A DNA stretch of 64,000 nucleotides from Dactylorhiza incarnata (lineage: Eukaryota; Streptophyta; Magnoliopsida; Asparagales; Orchidaceae), in contig JAWHQI010000013.1 in assembly GCA_033032865.1 (NCBI GenBank), positions 992,001-1,056,000 of the forward strand, read 5' to 3'. Under the pieces are notes generated by a model. It did not search any database. It saw only the letters and a list, made by a program, of their open reading frames with translations, and was not told the origin of the DNA. Below are positions 1 through 10,929 of this stretch, one piece after another; position 1 is the first letter of the stretch, and the number at the start of each line of letters is the position of its first letter. Both the position numbers and the translations under genes were made by a program.

Positions 1-1178
1 TTTTGATAACGAGTGAACTAGTAGGATAATAAACGCCAGATAAAATAGTTGCCGATCTATAAAAAACTTCTAATAATTCCATATAATTTTCAATTACATC
101 CCAATCAGAATCTTGAAAATCATGAATTTCAGACATACTATAAAATTCCATTAGTTGTGTTTTTTGTCGCACTGCTCTTTTTTATCATTTTATATGTTGA
201 ATTCCATCTTATAGGCATATCAAATTCAGGTTTTAAAAATTTAAGCCTTTGTGCATTTACAAATTTTTTAAAATCTTGTTTACGTTTTTTAGAAGTATAA
301 ATATATTTTAACAAAATACGAATTTTATTAATATAGGGTTCCATATACGATAAACTATCCTGCACAATTAAATTTAAAACATGGCATACGCGTATGAAAA
401 AATATCCCACATAATATTGGTCTCAAATCACGTTTTAAATAATCGATTGCGATCGTATTATTGCTAGCGTTATCGAAAGAAATACTTAATATTTTATCTT
501 TAATTTTAAATTCACGAATATATTTTGTAATTTTGTGATAAATAGCTTGACCAGTATGTGGATATTTGAAAAACTCAAAACATATAATACGTTTATTTAA
601 CTTCCATGAATCGGAATCGATCCAATGAAAGTAATACATATATACGATACTCCTGCTTTTATATTGCTACTCCAAACATCACTCGTCAGACTAACTCTAC
701 CGCCGTAAGTTTCTAAATAATTTATTAAGTCCTGTTTCGATTGCATATAAGATTTAAATGCATCACGCTTAAGTGTTGATCTACTTACCTGTTGATATTT
801 TGGTTGAAGCCCTTCGTGTATGTATTCAGTTTCCTACTCGTTGTTGTAATGCCCGAGCGGCAATCCACGTCTAATGACGTTTCTCATTTGAAGCTCTCGT
901 TGACGCATCTGATCATACGTCCAAATTTGCCCGCCTGCAGAAATTTGCGCTTGAGTTGCCTTTGGGGCTTGCTTAGCCAGACATGATTTGATATGTCGGG
1001 CGAGCGTTGAATTTCCGCTAACGGTTAGCAGCTTTGAGCAATGTTTGCACTTCGCCTTAAATTCAGTGCCGACCCGCACTTTCTCAAAGTGCTCCCAGAC
1101 TAGAGCTGTGTGCTTATGCTCCACAATTTCCTGCGCAGTCGATGTGGAGGACGAATGCATAGAGGAGGAAGACGCCAT
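1..1178 (-). pseudogene. hAT transposase with BED zinc finger, frameshifted
   Basis: A RICESLEEPER/Ac-type transposase, read right to left. The start at 1178 follows a serine-rich leader (MASSSSMHSSSTSTAQ). The BED finger is next (CKHC, then HIKSC, near 1010-1080), which binds DNA. The conserved block VSLTSDVWSS is at about 660-690, then DNASNNTIAIDYLK near 440-480 and RWNSTYKM near 180-210. The blocks are in family order but in different frames: one shift falls between 640 and 834 and another near 380-410, where a cysteine-histidine block (CHVLNLIVQD) appears in a new frame. The C-terminal hATC dimerisation domain would lie outside the window. Non-functional. Confidence 0.88.
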
Positions 1179-1192
1179 CTTCTCAATAATTT

Positions 1193-1290
1193 AGAGAGAG
1201 AATGAGAGAGAGAGTGAGAGATAAAGAGGAGAGAGAGAATGAGAGAGAGAGAGAGAGATAAAGAGGAGAGAGAATATGAGAGAGAGAGGG
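1193..1290. repeat. GA-rich microsatellite
   Basis: About 100 bases of imperfect (GA)n with AATGA and ATAAAGAG interruptions, directly upstream of the hAT transposase start, in what would be its 5' UTR. On the coding strand it reads (TC)n. Confidence 0.9.
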
Positions 1291-1360
1291 AAGGGGTCGT
1301 CTAAGGGAGAGGCTAGGGGGTTTTTATAACATTTTTTTATTTAAAAAATAAAATATAATA

Positions 1361-1526
1361 GCCTAGGCGTAGGCTGCCAATTTTTTGGCAGCCTACGCCT
1401 AGGCTGCCAATTCCTGGCAGCTGCCAGGAATTAATGATTCCTGGCAGCTGCCAGGAATCTTGACAACGACTCTCAAAAGAGCCGTTGTGTTGATCAACGG
1501 CTCTTTTGAGAGCCATTGATCAACGG
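1361..1526. repeat. Cluster of near-perfect palindromes in the hAT subterminal region
   Basis: Five adjacent inverted repeats. 1361-1380 and 1385-1404 are perfect 20-base arms around TTTT. 1409-1432 and 1436-1459 are perfect 24-base palindromes sharing the core CTGGCAGCTGCCAG. 1464-1487 is an imperfect arm pair (CAACG-CTCT / AGAG-CGTTG). About 1489-1524 carries arms TTGATCAA-GGCTCT / AGAGCC-TTGATCAA around TTTG with one mismatch. They lie between the transposase gene and the GC-rich end of the element. Subterminal transposase-binding sites are the simplest reading, but arms this long and perfect are unusual. Confidence 0.85.
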
Positions 1527-1775
1527 AACAATGCCGGGCCAGGCTTTTCCAGGCCTGGACCGGGCTTTGCCTGGCCTGGTCTCAGGCCGGGCCTAGGGCC
1601 CGGGCTTTTCCCGGGCTGGGCACCAGGTCGGGCAACTAACTAGAATGGGGGCCTTGTTAGGCCCCCAAAGCCCATCCCGGGCATGGATCGGGCTTTTTCA
1701 GGCCCGGGCCTTTCGGTCTTTTACCGGGCCTGGCCCATGCCGGCCTGATGGGCCCGGTCCTAATGCCCACCTCTA

Positions 1776-2539
1776 CCGTGGGTCAAGTGAATCTGCTAGA
1801 CCCATTGAAAATGAGATGTTACAGGAGCAAAAGATTCCTTCTACACTTTCTAATCATCTTTAGATTATCATACTTAAGAAGTTAAGCTCTCCCTTAATTT
1901 CTACAAACACTTGTTATATGTGTGTCTTGATTGAGAATTAATTTGTAAATATATAAATAATTAAGATGATCATAACACGTGATGTGATCGAATTATATGT
2001 GACACAAATTAATTAAGTATGATAATTAATGTTTAAATTAATATTTTTTTTTGTGGTTCGACAAAAGTTCTGCTCTTAGATTGAATATTGTTGATCTCCT
2101 CATAGATCATGATGTACGTGATTGAATTGTATGTGACACAAATTAATTAAGTATATGAGAATTAATGTTTAAATTAATATTAATATATTTACACATATGT
2201 TATGAATAAATTTAAAAACTAAATTTTTATCAATTATCTCATACTATTTTTTTTGCCACGGCAAAAAACTGTGGCTAATACTTCTGTATTTGCCATGAAT
2301 TAAGAATTGTGGCTAAAATGTTAGCCACGAATTAGGAAACTGTGGCTAATAGTATCTTTTTAGCCACAGATTTGTTAAACCGTAGCTAATGTGTCCTTTT
2401 TTGCCACGAATTTGACATCCGTGGCTAATACTTGCTTATTAGCCATGAATTAGGAGTCGTGACTAATACTTAACTATTAGCCACGATTTTTGACCCGTGA
2501 CAAAAAAAAGTGTGGCTAAAAGTCATTTTTCTTGTAGTG
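1776..2539. mobile_element. CACTA (En/Spm) transposon terminus with subterminal repeats
   Basis: The segment ends at 2539 with CTTGTAGTG, the complement of the universal plant CACTA end CACTACAAG. About ten alternating copies of TTAGCCAC / GTGGCTAA lie inside it (2255-2520), the expected subterminal transposase-binding repeats. Two diverged AT-rich direct repeats (about 1979-2045 and 2110-2180, sharing TGTGACACAAATTAATTAAG) lie further in. No transposase reading frame is recognisable. The opposite end is not in the window because the hAT copy interrupts the element on the left. Confidence 0.82.
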
Positions 2540-4665
2540 TGTCCATTCGAACCATGACGGATGAGTTCAAGTGCAGGTTCTTCACGATCACTTTCAAAGC
2601 GAAAGTGGGAGACTAGTTCCACCAGTTGCTCACATGTTCTATCTACTATTTAGTGAATCTGTGTCGTGAATTAATGCTGCATTTCGCAACATCAAAGAAG
2701 AGGAAGAAGGGACCTACAACTCTATTTATTCTTAAACAAGGGCCCTAAGAGATGCTGCTGAGTTACATTGATCACTTCTAGGATAAGGTTCTGAGTATTT
2801 AGGAGGTGGATAACTTTACTTTGCAGGTAGCCCTCATGTGTGGCTTGCAAGAAGGACTGTTTAAGATGGAGGTGGGTTGAGATCCGCTCATTTCCTTTGA
2901 AGATCTAATTGATCGTGCGAGGTAGTACATCAAAGCGGAGGCCGCCAACTGGAGCTTTTTGGCCTCATTGACAAGGTCGACGAAGGCGGAGGAGTTGAGG
3001 ACCTTAGGAGGAGGTAGGAGGTAGGAAGAAGCCCGCAGGTAGGGTGGGGAGTTCAGGAGGTCAGGAGCCATTCCGGAGCTCAGGAACAAGAGAGGAGGTT
3101 CCAGGCCCCGGTGAATAGACCTCCCTGGAGGTCTGCGGGAATGAGCCCTTGTCAATTTGAACCCGATCAACATTGTTCACCTAAGCATCATGCTCGTTTT
3201 AATGCTCTCGAGAGGCGTTAGGAGATCAGGAGACCCAACAGGTCTCCTCCTCGGGAGGCAATGAATATGTCTCATCCCGTTTATAGTCAAGTGGGAAGAG
3301 CATAGCAGGGGAGACATTAAAGATGAAATCTAGTTCCCTATTACAATTTTCACCAGGTGGACGGGTTTGTCACCGCGATATGCCTAGAGTTTTTGGAGAT
3401 GAGGAGAGATGCAAGAGGAGCAGGAAGAGCCCAAGGAGCGGTGCAGGAAGATCAACAACAAGTGGCAGCAGCCCATAGCATTCTTGTCCCGACCCCTGCT
3501 CAGAAAAGATGCTTGGAGTAAGTCGACATCAGGACTCAAGGAGGCATCAACTCCATCCATGGAGGAGTGGGTGTCAAGTCTTCCCATAAGGCGAGCCTTC
3601 ATAGTATCTACGAGAGGAACGTTGCTTCAACATCGCAAGTCACTCCATCGATTGGAGAGATCACATTCTCAACGCAGGATATGCCGTAGAATGAGGATCC
3701 ATTCCATGACGTTGTCATCATCTAGGCCATGATCTGGAACTTTACTGTTTCTCGTATTTTGGTGGACAACTGGAGTACGGTTAACGTCATCTTCAAGAAG
3801 GTGTTAGACGCGATGTAGGTGGAGGCTAAGAAGTTTATGGCCCCAGATGGCCCTTTGTTCGGTTTTTCGGGAGAAAGGAAGGAGGTAGAAGGTGGAGTGA
3901 AGATGTTAGTGACTCTCAGAGGCACCTCCAAGAACTGACGGTTCGCCATTATAGACGCTCTGAGCAGTTATAATGCTATCTTTGGAAGACCTCTAAACAA
4001 CGCCTTCTAGTATGCGCCCTCCTCTTTCAATCAATGCTTGAAGTACAATCTGGGAGGAGTGTAGATCTGGATCTTGAGTGATCCCGAGGTAGCTCGGGAG
4101 TGATACCTAAATGACGTCAACAACATCGACTGGAAGGGAGATATAAAGGAAGTAGATATGCTGTTGGAAGGGATAGAATGCCTGGAAGTTAAAAAGGAAG
4201 TGAAAGAGGTGGAGGTTGTTGTTGTGGGCGGGATGCCATGAAGTATCAAGGTCAATGAGGAGCTGACTGAGGAAGATAGAGAAGAGTTCATGGCTTGCAT
4301 TCAGGCCAACATTGACTTCTTGGCCTATAGTGTTGCATACATGCCAGTAATAAATGCAGATGTAGCTTATCACCGCCTGAATATTAACCCTGAGGCTCAC
4401 CCTATCAAGCAAAATAAGAGGGCAACTGCGACTACCTTAGCCTAGCCCATCCTAAAGGAGGTCCAGAAGCTGATAGAAGCTGATTTTGTGCTGATATCCA
4501 GTATCCAGGTTGGGTCTCAAATGCTATAATGGTTAAGATGTCAGGGGAATGACGCATGTGTGTTGACTTTTCTCTTTTGAATAAAGCATGACCCAAGAAT
4601 TATTACCCCTTGCATCGAATCAATGCGCTGGTTGATTCAGCCGCCAGTTATTTTTCTCAAAATTT
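2540..4665 (+). pseudogene. Decayed Tat-type Gag-protease-RT fragment
   Basis: Three translated frames together follow the same order as the better Tat copy at 10930-13280 and 25487-26480. A Gag core (TDEFKCRFF, then FHQL) is at 2556-2640. A protease block is at 3755-4020, where the catalytic Asp-Asn-Gly-Ser is degraded to DNWST, followed by DGPLFGFSGERKEVEGG. An RT N-terminus with HRLNINPEAHPIKQNKRA is at about 4370-4430. The match stops near 4665, before the RT catalytic motif. Many stops and shifts are present. The fragment begins exactly at the CACTA end, so the CACTA element probably inserted into it. Confidence 0.8.
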
Positions 4666-5253
4666 GATTTCGACACGGGTATATTCTCAGTTCTTAATAT
4701 ATTAGTTTCTGTAAGGTCAAATAAATGAGTTGTTGTTAATTCTATTGTGCATAAGAAGCTCAAACAAAATCCAACAATGATATTAGAGTCAGGTTGTCAT
4801 TTACCAATTTTTTAGAATGAATATATGATTTTATGGAATGAATATATGATTTTTTGGAATCATTCCAGAACTCATTATGATTTGGCCTGCAAGTTGAGTC
4901 GAGCCAGCTCGAGAGCTCGATGAGTCGACTCAAAAAAACTCGAGTCGAGCTCGTGCTCGATGAACTCGAGCTTTCCTTCGAGCCAAGCTCGAGCCTATTA
5001 TCCCTTGTTCATGGGCTCGCAAGTTTTTTTAAAGAAAAAACAATATTTTTATTTCTTATATTAAATATTACTTATTAGAATATTAGTAATATGATGCTGA
5101 TATATTATGATATATATATACTAATAACTATTAACTAATAGTGTAATATAATGTTTATATTAAGTTCTAATATAAGATAATAATAAATATAATTATATAA
5201 CTCATTCTGATTTTCGAATCAGATTTTTGATCTCAGTCTCTCCTTTCATTTTT
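4666..5253. other. No gene seen; AT-rich spacer with CTCGAG-rich patch
   Basis: 4890-5030 has at least eight GCTCGAG/CTCGAGC-type words in both orientations, a look common in subterminal regions of plant hAT elements, but no terminal repeat could be fixed. 5040-5220 is very AT-rich with no coding potential. Confidence 0.5.
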
Positions 5254-5256
5254 TTA

Positions 5257-6738
5257 GGGTGTGTTCGGTTCGCAGGAATTGGGATTGATGAATTAGAATT
5301 GATCAATTCCAAAAACTGTAGGAATTGTGATTTTGCTGAATTCCAATTATGTTGTTCGGTTGCATGATGGAATTGGAGCACAGGAATTGGAATTGAGCAA
5401 TTCTGCTGTTCGGTTGCAGGAAGGAATTCATCAACAGGAATTAAAAATACAACTAATATCAGTGAACAGAATAGATGAATAATTTAAAAGCTACATAAAT
5501 ATCCACTATGCGAACAACTACAACACAAACTCGGAGTAAACACATTATAGTAACATAGCACATACTTGTAACTATTTTTGAATAAAAATATAAGCATTGT
5601 CCTCATTTGCATGAAATTAAAAACTAGAATCCAAAGCATCGCTCTGAGCAACTTGATATAGTCTCTAGCTATCTTCAGCATCGCTCTGAGAACGATATTG
5701 AAATGTCTACTAATAGTATCCATGGATCGGAGATACATAACTCTAACATTGCGAAACTTCTTATTATGTGCTATAATGTATAGGAATAGTCCAACAGATT
5801 CTTTCACCGACACATATTTGCTTTCGTGCACTAAACCACTAGTAGACAATATGTGACATAGCTCGCCAAATGGTTGTTTACCCATATGCAATAGGTTGAA
5901 GCAGTTGACTTCTGTACCCTCATATATGCGTCTAAGTAATGAAGACCGTATTGCAGTATTCATATCATGGTCTACGGGTTCCAGAGCAATATATTCTAAT
6001 GCTGCCCATGTAGCACGGAGTGCCGTGAGATACCCGCATTTCATAATATATTCTTTTATTAATTTATATCTCAACTCGGCTGGATCCATCTAACATATAC
6101 CACTGAAATAGAAGAAGAAAAGATAGTGCAATTTTTCAATTGACAAAGAAGGGCCGTTGATAGTTATACCAAAAAATGGTGAGTATCAAATTACCAAGAA
6201 ATGGAGGATAAATTTGCAACAACCCAACAAGAATGGGAGTATCATTCATCATTGACCTAAAAATGTGAGAAATAGAAGAAGAAGAGTAAAAAGATGAAGA
6301 ATAGGAAGAAGGAGGTGACAAGAAATTACCGGCGATGAGAAGTTGTCGGGATGGAGTTCCCGAGCGAGTAGGTGCGCGAGCGCTGGAGATCTGGATTGAT
6401 GAGAAAGTTGGAGAGGAACTTGGAGAGGTAGATGTAGAGGAAGATGGAGAGGAAGATGGGGAGGAAGAAGAAAACACAAGGAACTTACCTCCGGTGGGAA
6501 GCTCCGACAAGATTGGCGCAGTGAGAGGAGGGAGGCAATCTCACCAAAATCACTGTGGGCTGCTTGCGGTCCAAGAAAGGTAGATTTAGATACGAATTGA
6601 GGAAAGATTAAAATGAAAATCCTAGATTTTATCCAATTCCAATTCCGCCCTCAAAACCCTCCATCCGAGCAGTGTTTTTTGTTTTATTTAAACCCAAAAC
6701 CAAAACCTGGGTCCATTTCTTTCAAACTGAACATGCCC
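5257..6738 (-). mobile_element. PIF/Harbinger element, internally deleted, TSD TTA
   Basis: The left end GGGTGTGTTCGGTT (5257) and the right end, reverse-complemented GGGCATGTTCAGTT (6738), form a terminal inverted repeat matching at 11 of 14 bases. Both ends are flanked by TTA (5254-5256 and 6739-6741), the classic 3-bp PIF/Harbinger target duplication. The 1482-bp element keeps only the N-terminal part of a transposase and has no recognisable DDE catalytic domain, so it could move only with help. A GCATCGCTCTGAG direct repeat (about 5637 and 5681) brackets the truncated end of the gene and may mark the deletion. Confidence 0.88.
5625..6089 (-). pseudogene. Harbinger transposase, N-terminal fragment
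   Basis: Read right to left from ATG at 6089. After a leader (MDPAELRYKLIKEY) the family block RIYEGTEVNCFNLLHMGK is visible, then ELCHIL, KYVSVKESVGLFLYIIAHN and TISRHFNIVLRAMLK. This is the helix-turn-helix region that precedes the catalytic domain in PIF1-like proteins. After the last block the sequence runs into an unrelated AT-rich tail, so the DDE nuclease half is missing. A full protein would be roughly twice this length. A Ser/Pro-rich low-complexity stretch at 6250-6510 lies upstream and may belong to a former first exon or the second (Myb-like) gene; I cannot show either. Confidence 0.85.
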
Positions 6739-6741
6739 TTA

Positions 6742-7600
6742 GGGTTTTTGGGTGCGGACTGTGTACGTGGGTGGACTGTATCTCTCTCGATAGCATCGCC
6801 GGCAACTGGCAAGAGGAGGAAGAAGGATAGTGGGAAGTTATTGATAGACCGAAGGTTAGTCTCTCCCTTTTGAGTTCTTTATGCTGTTTTTCTTCAACTA
6901 AATTCCCACTTTTCCCACCATTTTCTGCAATTTTTCTTCCCCCGCAGCAAAGGAATTTTGCAATAGGGATATGGGTATTGGGTGTAAGGAATAGACAGAT
7001 TTTCCTACAACGCCTCGTCTCCTCCGCAAAGGTATTTCACCATTATGTTCTTCTTCCTCTTACACACCCGCGCAATACCTGCTGATGGAAATACATCACC
7101 TGAAAGAAATCCTTCCATATGATATCTTGATGACTTTAAATGTCAAGAATTCTTGATCATTCATAGCAGTACTACTCATGGTATTGATCCCAAAATTTTG
7201 GAGATCTCTTTGTTGTGAAAAATAAGTTCTTATAGCTTGATAACAGTTTCACTAATGCTGCACAATTTCTATCATCTTCACTTTACAAATGATAACATGA
7301 TTTATTTCTTATTTTTCGGGTTAACGAAATAGAAGCTTAATAATAGTTTTCTTTGTATTTCTCTGGTCGTATATTATTCATTAGCTCTCAAATATGTGTG
7401 TATTTATTTGTTTATCTTCTATGAATGTATGCTCCATTGAAATATGAATGTGACACTCATCCGTTTATCTACATTAGTATCTATGTTGTCCATATTCTTA
7501 GAATCTTTTTTGATAAGTATGTATTATGTCACTGATAAGTACTAAATTTCCTTCTATCTAATTGCCTTTTGCCTTTCCTGATTTAGTGTTCATTGATAGG
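6742..7600. other. No gene recognised
   Basis: About 860 bases between the Harbinger element and the hAT pseudogene. Short open stretches at 6613-7085 are pyrimidine-rich and show no family motif. It may be the 5' part of the hAT element or host sequence it carries. No BED finger was found here. Confidence 0.4.
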
Positions 7601-9120
7601 CAGCAAGCATCATTGAAGTAGAAGAGCATTTCAAGGACAATGGGTACAAATTATTGTGTGAACGTCTATGAGATGGAGAGAAAGAAATTGAAATTGTTAT
7701 TGAAGAATGCTACTAAAATCAGTCTCACTACAGATTGTTGGAAATAAAAAATAGTAGGATTGAATACATGGTAATAACTGGTCATTGGATTGAACAGAAT
7801 TGGCAGCTACAAAATCGTGTCCTCAACTATATTCATATTCCACCCCCTCGTCGAGGTCTTGAGATTGTAGATGATATATGGCGGTGCTTGAAAGATTGGG
7901 GCATTGAGAGTAAGATTCAAACAATATCGGTTGATTATGCATCTGCTAACGATGCGGCTATTGAGAATTTGAAAATTTATATAAGAAGCACCAAAAAACT
8001 ACTTTGTGATGGAAAATTATTTCATGTTAGATGTTGTGCACATATTCTCAATCTCACAGCCCAAGAAGGTATCTCTGAAATCAAAGACATTGTGGATGTT
8101 ATTCTTGATAGTATCAAGTACGTTCGACGATCAGATGCTAGACTCAAAATATTCTCAAAGATTGTTAAGCAGTTAAATCTACAAGAAAGAAAGTTAATTG
8201 ATGATTGTCGAATTAGGTGGAACTCCACATATGAAATGTTGGCAGCTGATAGTAAATTGAAAGATGTATTTCCAAGGTTTGCCGAACGGGATTCCCATTA
8301 TGAGAATTGTCTAACTAAAGAGCATTGGGTAAAGATTAAGAAAGTTTGCTCATTGTTGGAGGTTTTTTGGACCATCACACATATTATCTCTCGAAGCGAA
8401 TATCCAACATCAAATTTATTTCTTAATGAGGCGAGCAAAGTTAAAGTTTTGTTGGATAAGAAATTATTAGATAATGATTTCTTTATTCATTATATGGCTA
8501 CAAAAATGAAGGTCAAGTTTGATAAATACTGGGGGGATTCTAATTTGTTAATGTTTGTTGCGGCCGTCTTAGATCCAAGGTGTAAAATGTGAGCTCTTGG
8601 GTTGTTTCCCAAATTATATTCTGCACAAAGAGTCGAAATAGAAATTAACTCGGTTAAGGTCACCTTGCATAAACTATATGTAGAATATGTGAAAAATCAT
8701 ATGGTTGAAAGTCAGGTGAGTGGTGAAATGGAAGGGAGTAGTCTTTCAATTCATTCTAGTAGACATGTTCAAAGCAACTCTGATTGGTCTGAGTATTTTG
8801 ACTATGTAAAGTTAGTTGAATCCGTTCAACCACAAAAATCTGAACTTGACTTATACCTTGAAGAAAATTGCTACATGATTGATAAAGATCAAATTAGAGG
8901 TGAAAGAAATTTAATGTTTTGGAATGGTGGAGAGTTCATGCTCTAAAGTACAAGTTCTTATCAACATTGGCAAGAGATCTTATCAACATTGACAATTCAA
9001 GTTTTGATGTGTGAAGGGGATTGGTTGAGAAAACATTTTGGTGTTAAAAAGAAGACCATGGTAACTTTACTAAACTATGGTATTATTTTAAAAAATGTGC
9101 TTATGATATATGACTTATCT
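7601..9120 (+). pseudogene. hAT transposase, second copy, degenerate
   Basis: Blocks in family order on the plus strand: ISLTTDCW (7718-7742) followed by an in-frame stop; VDYASANDAAIENLK near 7930-7975; FHVRCCAHILNLTAQE near 8020-8070; CRIRWNSTYEML near 8205-8240; VAAVLDPRCKM ending in TGA at 8590. The frame then reopens (ALGLFPKLYSAQ). The C-terminal hATC dimerisation region is recognisable at 8780-9030 (WSEYFDYVKL, then a shift near 8915 before WWRVHALKYK). At least two stops and one frameshift make it non-functional. The long open central stretch suggests a fairly young pseudogene. Different family from the hAT copy at 1-1775. Confidence 0.88.
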
Positions 9121-9684
9121 CCTAGTGTTTTTTAAAATTGTATATCGTGTATTGCAGAGCGAGAAGAATGCAGTGCAAGTACTTCTTCTATTTGACGATG
9201 CTGCTTTGAAAGGATTGTGGATCTGCATCTAATGATCTAATTTTAATAATACTATGCTTTTATGGTTTCCATTGAATCCTGAATTCCTGATACTGCATTT
9301 ATTTTAGCTGGATAGTTTTAGTGCAGTGACTTGCAGGTCTTAGCTAGATGGTTGTGTTAGTTCGATGCTTTTGTTGATTTTAGTGTGTGAAGATGTTACT
9401 GATTTGAAATTGTTATGAAGTTGTGAAAATTTTCATTCTGTTTGAAACAGGTAGTTTTGATTGATAATGATATAAATATAAGACCATTTTTTGTACAAGT
9501 TATTGCTTGCTTGACACCTCTTCTATGGCTGTGTTAGATGGATGCTATTTTTGATGAGCTCGACTCATTTGCAGGTGAAAGTGCACAGTGTGCCTCTGAG
9601 TATTCTCTAGAGGGGGGGGGGGGGTGTGAATAGAGTTTTAAAACTTGTATACCCTAGTTATGCACACACAATAAAACTACTAAG
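9121..9684. other. No gene seen; short G homopolymer
   Basis: AT-rich sequence after the hAT transposase, probably its 3' region. A G run of about 14 bases begins near 9606 in a CTAGAGGGG...TGTGAATAGA context, which resembles the edge of some plant LTRs, but no element could be defined. 9680-9684 (CTAAG) may be one copy of the target duplication of the chromovirus that starts at 9685. Confidence 0.45.
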
Positions 9685-10210
9685 TGTAAGACCCACTTTG
9701 TTTGCTTTCATTTCTGGGTCTTACCGCCCAGAACCGCCATCTTGCGGTGGCACCAACTCACGGGGTGGTCACCACCACAATACGTCGATCCTACCGGCTT
9801 ATCATTCATCCATGCCAACCACACAATATAAATAATTAAAGAGAACATGTCCACAACAATCACATAATCATTAAGATATTTAAATGCTTGTCCCAAATGA
9901 GATAATAATAGAATAAGTACTGAAAAAAGAAATGCTGAAGATAAAAGGGGCTTAAGACCGATACATCATGCTTTCTTGGCCTCTCTCTTGGCAAAGATAA
10001 AACTCTGTAGGAACTAACACGGACTAGTTCCTTCATGAATGTATAACTCTCTACTCTTCCCTGGGTAGATGTGAAGAGTGGGTATCGGAAAAGGGTCGCT
10101 CAACGGTGCTCTACCCTCAGCTGCCGAGAGACCAAGTCCAGGTCTGGCCATCGTGTCCTATTCCTCCCTCTGGTTATAGGTGTGCTCCCCCTGACACTCC
10201 TGTTTGTTAT
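9685..10210 (-). repeat. Chromovirus LTR, segment 1 (LTR unit 1, left part)
   Basis: Starts TGTAAGACCC, the outer edge (minus-strand 3' end, GGTCTTACA) of the LTR whose inner edge is at 61033. It is cut at 10210 by the Tat element; the same unit resumes at 37160. It is clearly similar to 38368 onward: both have TGTAAGACCC, a copy of AACCGCC-TTGCGGT, CACCAAC, and GATCCT-CCGGC. Confidence 0.75.
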
Positions 10211-10874
10211 TGTACAACCCCGGTGTCCGCCAGGAGGAGAGCGGAGGCAAAGAAGAGTAAGAAGGCAAGCGAGCCATGGGGCCAGGCGAGCCGGGCTCTC
10301 GCAGGTCACTCGTGGGAAGGCGAGCAGGCCAGAGCCTAATCGCTCACTCGTGGGAAGGCGGGCGAGCCGAATCTCTTGGTCCGCGAGTAAGGCCCTCGGG
10401 GGTGGCTCGCCCAGGAAGGATCCATTGAGGTCTGATTTTACCTAAAAGCCCCTGGTGGTCTGCAGTTAGCCCCTCCAAACATCGTAGTTTGGCTGTAGGC
10501 AGACCCCTTTTGGCCGTGTATAGTAAAGAAGTAAGGCGGAATCACACTATTAGCAGACCAGATTTAAAAATTATAAATAGACCTTGAAGGGCACCTTGGG
10601 AGAGGACTCCAATCTGAATACTCTGAGCTTCCTTCTCCCTTGGTTACTTTGGTTTAGCTTTCAGGCTCTCCAAGGTGCCCAGTCTCAGCTTTGGCTTGGG
10701 AGGAAAAGCGCTCAAAGAACTATTGGGTGTGTGGTGGGACCTCCTCACTGCGACCAAGGGTCTGTTCTTAGTTCGAGTCTCTGGCCGGTTCCTCCTGAGA
10801 AATTAGTAAGTGCTAGCTGCCCCTCTTCATTGAGGGTCCAAACTCCACAAAGAAGCCAAGTCCTGGTTTCAACA
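10211..10874 (+). repeat. Tat 5' LTR
   Basis: TGTACAACC...TTTCAACA with standard TG...CA ends. A TATA box (TTATAAATAG, 10571-10580) is followed by a likely transcription start. Its partner is 36488-37154. The base after the LTR begins TTTTTGGTGTGGTGAGCG; this region should hold the primer-binding site, but I could not assign the tRNA, and it is not the tRNA-Asp site used by the Athila-type elements here. Confidence 0.93.
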
Positions 10875-10929
10875 TTTTTGGTGTGGTGAGCGTGGATTGC
10901 ATCTAGTTCAAGAAAGCTCCAAGGAAGGG

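Larger units (their letters stand above)
1..1775 (-). mobile_element. hAT (Ac-like) DNA transposon, right-hand part
   Basis: The segment holds a minus-strand hAT transposase followed by GC-rich subterminal sequence. It ends at 1775, where the minus strand reads TAGAGGTGGGCATTAGG, a typical plant hAT terminal inverted repeat (T/CAGRGGTGGGCA). Subterminal GGGCC/GGCCCGG words (1527-1775) are also usual for this group. The other end lies left of the window, so the 8-bp target duplication (candidate CCGTGGGT at 1776-1783) cannot be confirmed. It is apparently inserted in CACTA sequence. The transposase is broken, so the copy is dead or non-autonomous. Confidence 0.8.

Noticed and set aside
6136..6583. 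Ser/Pro- or Glu-rich open frames on both strands inside the Harbinger element
   Set aside because: Low-complexity GGA/TCC-type repeats give long frames on both strands; no family motif was visible.
6613..7085. Possible host gene exons before the hAT pseudogene
   Set aside because: Short frames without recognisable domain or convincing splice sites; left as unassigned.
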